A stretch of 64,000 nt of DNA from Paenibacillus barengoltzii NBRC 101215 (lineage in GTDB: Bacteria > Bacillota > Bacilli > Paenibacillales > Paenibacillaceae), in NCBI RefSeq assembly GCF_004000745.1, contig NZ_BILV01000009.1, forward strand, positions 1 through 64,000. Direction: 5' to 3'. The translations under genes and the position numbers were made by a program. The stretch's first letter is position 1. Each line of letters starts with the position of its first letter. Shown here piece by piece: positions 61,996-64,000 of this stretch. Under the pieces are notes generated by a model. That model was given only the letters and a program-made list of their open reading frames with translations. It was not told the DNA's origin and searched no databases.

Positions 61996-63633
61996 TTATT
62001 TCCACAGTTCCATACGTTCTTGATACTTCTTGTTATACACATCTTCCAGTTTCGATAGGCCAGCAGCCTCCACTTGCTTCATCATGGTGTCGTACAACGT
62101 CACCACATCTTGCTCGCTAGGAGCCAAGGCCATCTTCAGGAAGTACTCGTTAATCGTCTCGTTCACCTTCGTCTCCATAATGGCTTCCGGTGTGCCACCG
62201 TCCGGGCCAAGGCTATCGTAAGGCGCCGTATCAAACGACGTATCCGCCAAGTTCTTGATCGCCAGATCCGTCGTCGGATCGCTCATCCCACGGCCAATCA
62301 AGTCATATGGCGTGCCGTCAGAGCCCGGTCCGTTCTTGATCGTCCAAGTCCATTTGCGGATCCCGGTCGTGCGGGAGGCTTCTGCCCAATCCTTCTTGAA
62401 GGCGTCCAGTACTTCTTGACGCGGCACGTGCTTGCCATCCTTCATATCCCAATGCTCGCCTTCCACGCCCCACATCATCAAATACTGCCCTTCCTCGCTG
62501 GCGAGGAAATCCAGGAACTTGATCGTGCGAACCGGGTCCTTGTTCGTCTTGGTGATGGAGATGCCGTCCCAACCAAGCGAGCTCTTTGGCCCGTACGTCG
62601 TTTGGTCTGGTCCGATGCCCGGTGCCAGCACTTTATATTGATAGAACTGTCTTTCCTCCGCCTTCGCGGGGTCCGGAGCATCTGCCTTCAACAGACCGTT
62701 GGCTCCGCCTACGTTCCAACCTGCATCCGCGGTAGCAAAAACGTTCCCAGCTGCCAGCTTCTGTTCATACTGCTTCGTCTTCATCGTTACCCACTCTTTG
62801 TCGAGCAGACCTTGGCGATACAATGAGTTCATATATTTCATCATTTCCAAATACCGCGGATCGCGGATATCCTTCAGCAGCTTGCCGTCTTTCTCGTAAT
62901 ACGGCATAATGCCATACATTCCTTTAAACGTACCGGTGACCCCGCTCATGTTGTCGCCATTTAACGTCATCGGAATGGTTTCCTTGCCATCGATTGTTGG
63001 GTACTTCTCCTTAAACGCCTTTAGCAGGTTCTCGAACTCTTCGGCGGTAAACGGCTCGCCGTTGTTCACCTTATCCCCAACACCCAGCTCCTTCATCAAA
63101 TCCATCCGCATCAGGAAGCCGAATACCGGATACTGCTCCAGACCGTACCAGTTAGCCAGATAGTAGTTCTTCCCGTCCGCACTGCGCGTCTTCTTCAGCG
63201 TATCCCCATACATCTTCTTGATGTTCGGGCCGTATTGCTCGATCAGATCGTCCAGCGGGATCACGGCTCCCGAGGAGATATACTTGTTCATGATGTCGCT
63301 TCCGCGGCTCATCAGCACGATGTCCGGCAAATCGTTACTTGCCAGCATCAGGTTCAGCTTCTCCGCTGGATTCCCGGTGGGCTGCTGGATTTCTACCGTC
63401 ACGCCCGTTTTTTCTGTAATCGCTTTCGCTACAGGGTTTGTAAATGGATCCCCGGTGTTCTGGTCAAACAACGTCAGCGTGATCGGCGACTTGTCATCCG
63501 CCGGTGCCTCTCCGGTTGTTCCGCTCGCCGCAGGAGAATTGCCTCCCGCCGACGGGGTGTTCCCGGACCCGCAGCCTGCGAGCAAGGCCAGGACCAACAT
63601 AGAGGATACCATGAATAGCAGCTTTTTCTTCAT
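61996..63633 (-). CDS. Extracellular solute-binding lipoprotein (carbohydrate ABC transporter, LipO type)
   Basis: A family 1 solute-binding lipoprotein of 545 residues, larger than usual, like the LipO/YtcQ group of Paenibacillus. The signal peptide ends LVLALLAGCGSG (lipobox Cys near residue 21), then a Gly/Ser/Ala-rich tether, then ITLTLFDQNTGDPF and NDLPDIVLMSRGSD of the binding fold. The start at 63633 has GAGGGG 9 bases upstream. Permease genes are not in the window. Placement between a sensor kinase and GH36-type genes points to an oligosaccharide ligand. Confidence 0.92.
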   Translation of the reverse strand: MKKKLLFMVSSMLVLALLAGCGSGNTPSAGGNSPAASGTTGEAPADDKSPITLTLFDQNTGDPFTNPVAKAITEKTGVTVEIQQPTGNPAEKLNLMLASNDLPDIVLMSRGSDIMNKYISSGAVIPLDDLIEQYGPNIKKMYGDTLKKTRSADGKNYYLANWYGLEQYPVFGFLMRMDLMKELGVGDKVNNGEPFTAEEFENLLKAFKEKYPTIDGKETIPMTLNGDNMSGVTGTFKGMYGIMPYYEKDGKLLKDIRDPRYLEMMKYMNSLYRQGLLDKEWVTMKTKQYEQKLAAGNVFATADAGWNVGGANGLLKADAPDPAKAEERQFYQYKVLAPGIGPDQTTYGPKSSLGWDGISITKTNKDPVRTIKFLDFLASEEGQYLMMWGVEGEHWDMKDGKHVPRQEVLDAFKKDWAEASRTTGIRKWTWTIKNGPGSDGTPYDLIGRGMSDPTTDLAIKNLADTSFDTAPYDSLGPDGGTPEAIMETKVNETINEYFLKMALAPSEQDVVTLYDTMMKQVEAAGLSKLEDVYNKKYQERMELWK

Positions 63634-63781
63634 TCGCGTAAACCCCTCTCTTGAACTTTTGCGCTTGGACCTCAAGCTCACCTCAATTGTAAAAAGCGCC
63701 CCCCGGGATATCTATAACGTAAAGTTACTATTCATAATGGAAAACGACTTTCATCGACTTCCCTCCGTTAGAACCCCTATA

Positions 63782-64000
63782 TCAGCCTATATTCAGCCGC
63801 GTTTCCAGCTCGGACGCATTCGGATTTAACGGCAGGCGAATCGTCACATTCGTCCCGATGCCAAGCCGGCTGAAAATTTCCACCCCGTATCGCTCCCCAT
63901 AAGCCAGTTTGATCCGGTCATCTACATTTTTGATCCCATAGCCGGATTGATTGCTCGCTTTGTTAAACGCCTCCTCCAGCCGCTGGCGGGTCATGCCTTG
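63782..64000 (-). CDS. Sensor histidine kinase, C-terminal fragment (YesM type, cut by window end)
   Basis: The last 72 or so residues of a histidine kinase: the frame is open to the window edge and stops at 63782. The G2 box of the ATPase domain is visible (SGYGIKNVDDRIKLAYGERYGVEI then GIGTNVTIRLPL). The YesM/LytS-like spelling GYGI-KN-x2-DRIKL is typical of two-component kinases that sit beside LipO-type transporters in Paenibacillus. It would sense a sugar or the binding protein and control the downstream genes. The partner response regulator lies outside. Confidence 0.85.
   Translation of the reverse strand, partial: QGMTRQRLEEAFNKASNQSGYGIKNVDDRIKLAYGERYGVEIFSRLGIGTNVTIRLPLNPNASELETRLNIG

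Overview
The window reads as chromosomal DNA of an aerobic endospore-forming member of the Bacillota, most likely Paenibacillus or a close relative. The reasons are several sporulation and germination genes (gerE, gerM, a YhcN/YlaJ lipoprotein, a SleL/YaaH cortex hydrolase, CgeB-type spore glycosyltransferases), strong Gram-positive Shine-Dalgarno sites with frequent TTG and GTG starts, riboswitch-controlled transcription units, and a rich set of glycan-degrading genes (GH52, two clan GH-D enzymes, a lipoprotein solute-binding protein and a sensor kinase fragment). Species is inferred from gene content, not measured.

Layout. 1-10.7 kb is housekeeping and sporulation: a divergent gene fragment, asnB, the gerM-rph-rdgB operon, pgpA, an MBL hydrolase/methyltransferase pair, a membrane-anchored PrsA-like foldase, an M20 dipeptidase and gerE. 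10.8-17.1 kb holds glpK, a MarR regulator, the murR/rpiR-nagB-nagA amino-sugar operon with its own sigma-A promoter and palindromic operator, and a YhcN-like lipoprotein. 17.2-31.9 kb is a large, almost entirely leftward spore-surface polysaccharide locus: seven glycosyltransferase-type genes including three CgeB-like ones, nucleotide-sugar enzymes (two 4,6-dehydratases, two reductases, a 2-epimerase, a UDP-sugar dehydrogenase) and a small beta-rich protein. 31.9-34.05 kb is a low-coding island with a catalytically degenerate IS1595-type transposase gene flanked by oppositely oriented dispersed repeats.

34-43.3 kb holds a two-catalytic-domain esterase, an AraC regulator divergent from a GH52 beta-xylosidase, a GGDEF cyclase, an EamA transporter behind an FMN riboswitch, and SleL/YaaH. 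43.3-49.5 kb holds metNIQ, an RlaP-like nucleotidyltransferase, an arsR-SDR unit and a divergent MFS exporter. 49.6-51.6 kb is the L-serine dehydratase operon (sdaAB-sdaAA) behind a tandem glycine riboswitch. 52-57.5 kb encodes one very large secreted subtilase. 57.6-64 kb is a leftward alpha-galactoside-type utilisation block: sensor kinase (cut by the window end), solute-binding lipoprotein and two GH36-like enzymes.

The most noteworthy items are the spore-glycan locus (a candidate 6-deoxy-HexNAc pathway, a glycosyltransferase with a 75-residue Lys/Arg tail, a CTG-start candidate), the FMN riboswitch before an EamA transporter, the glycine riboswitch before serine dehydratase, and the apparently domesticated transposase. 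No tRNA, rRNA, CRISPR array or prophage was seen.
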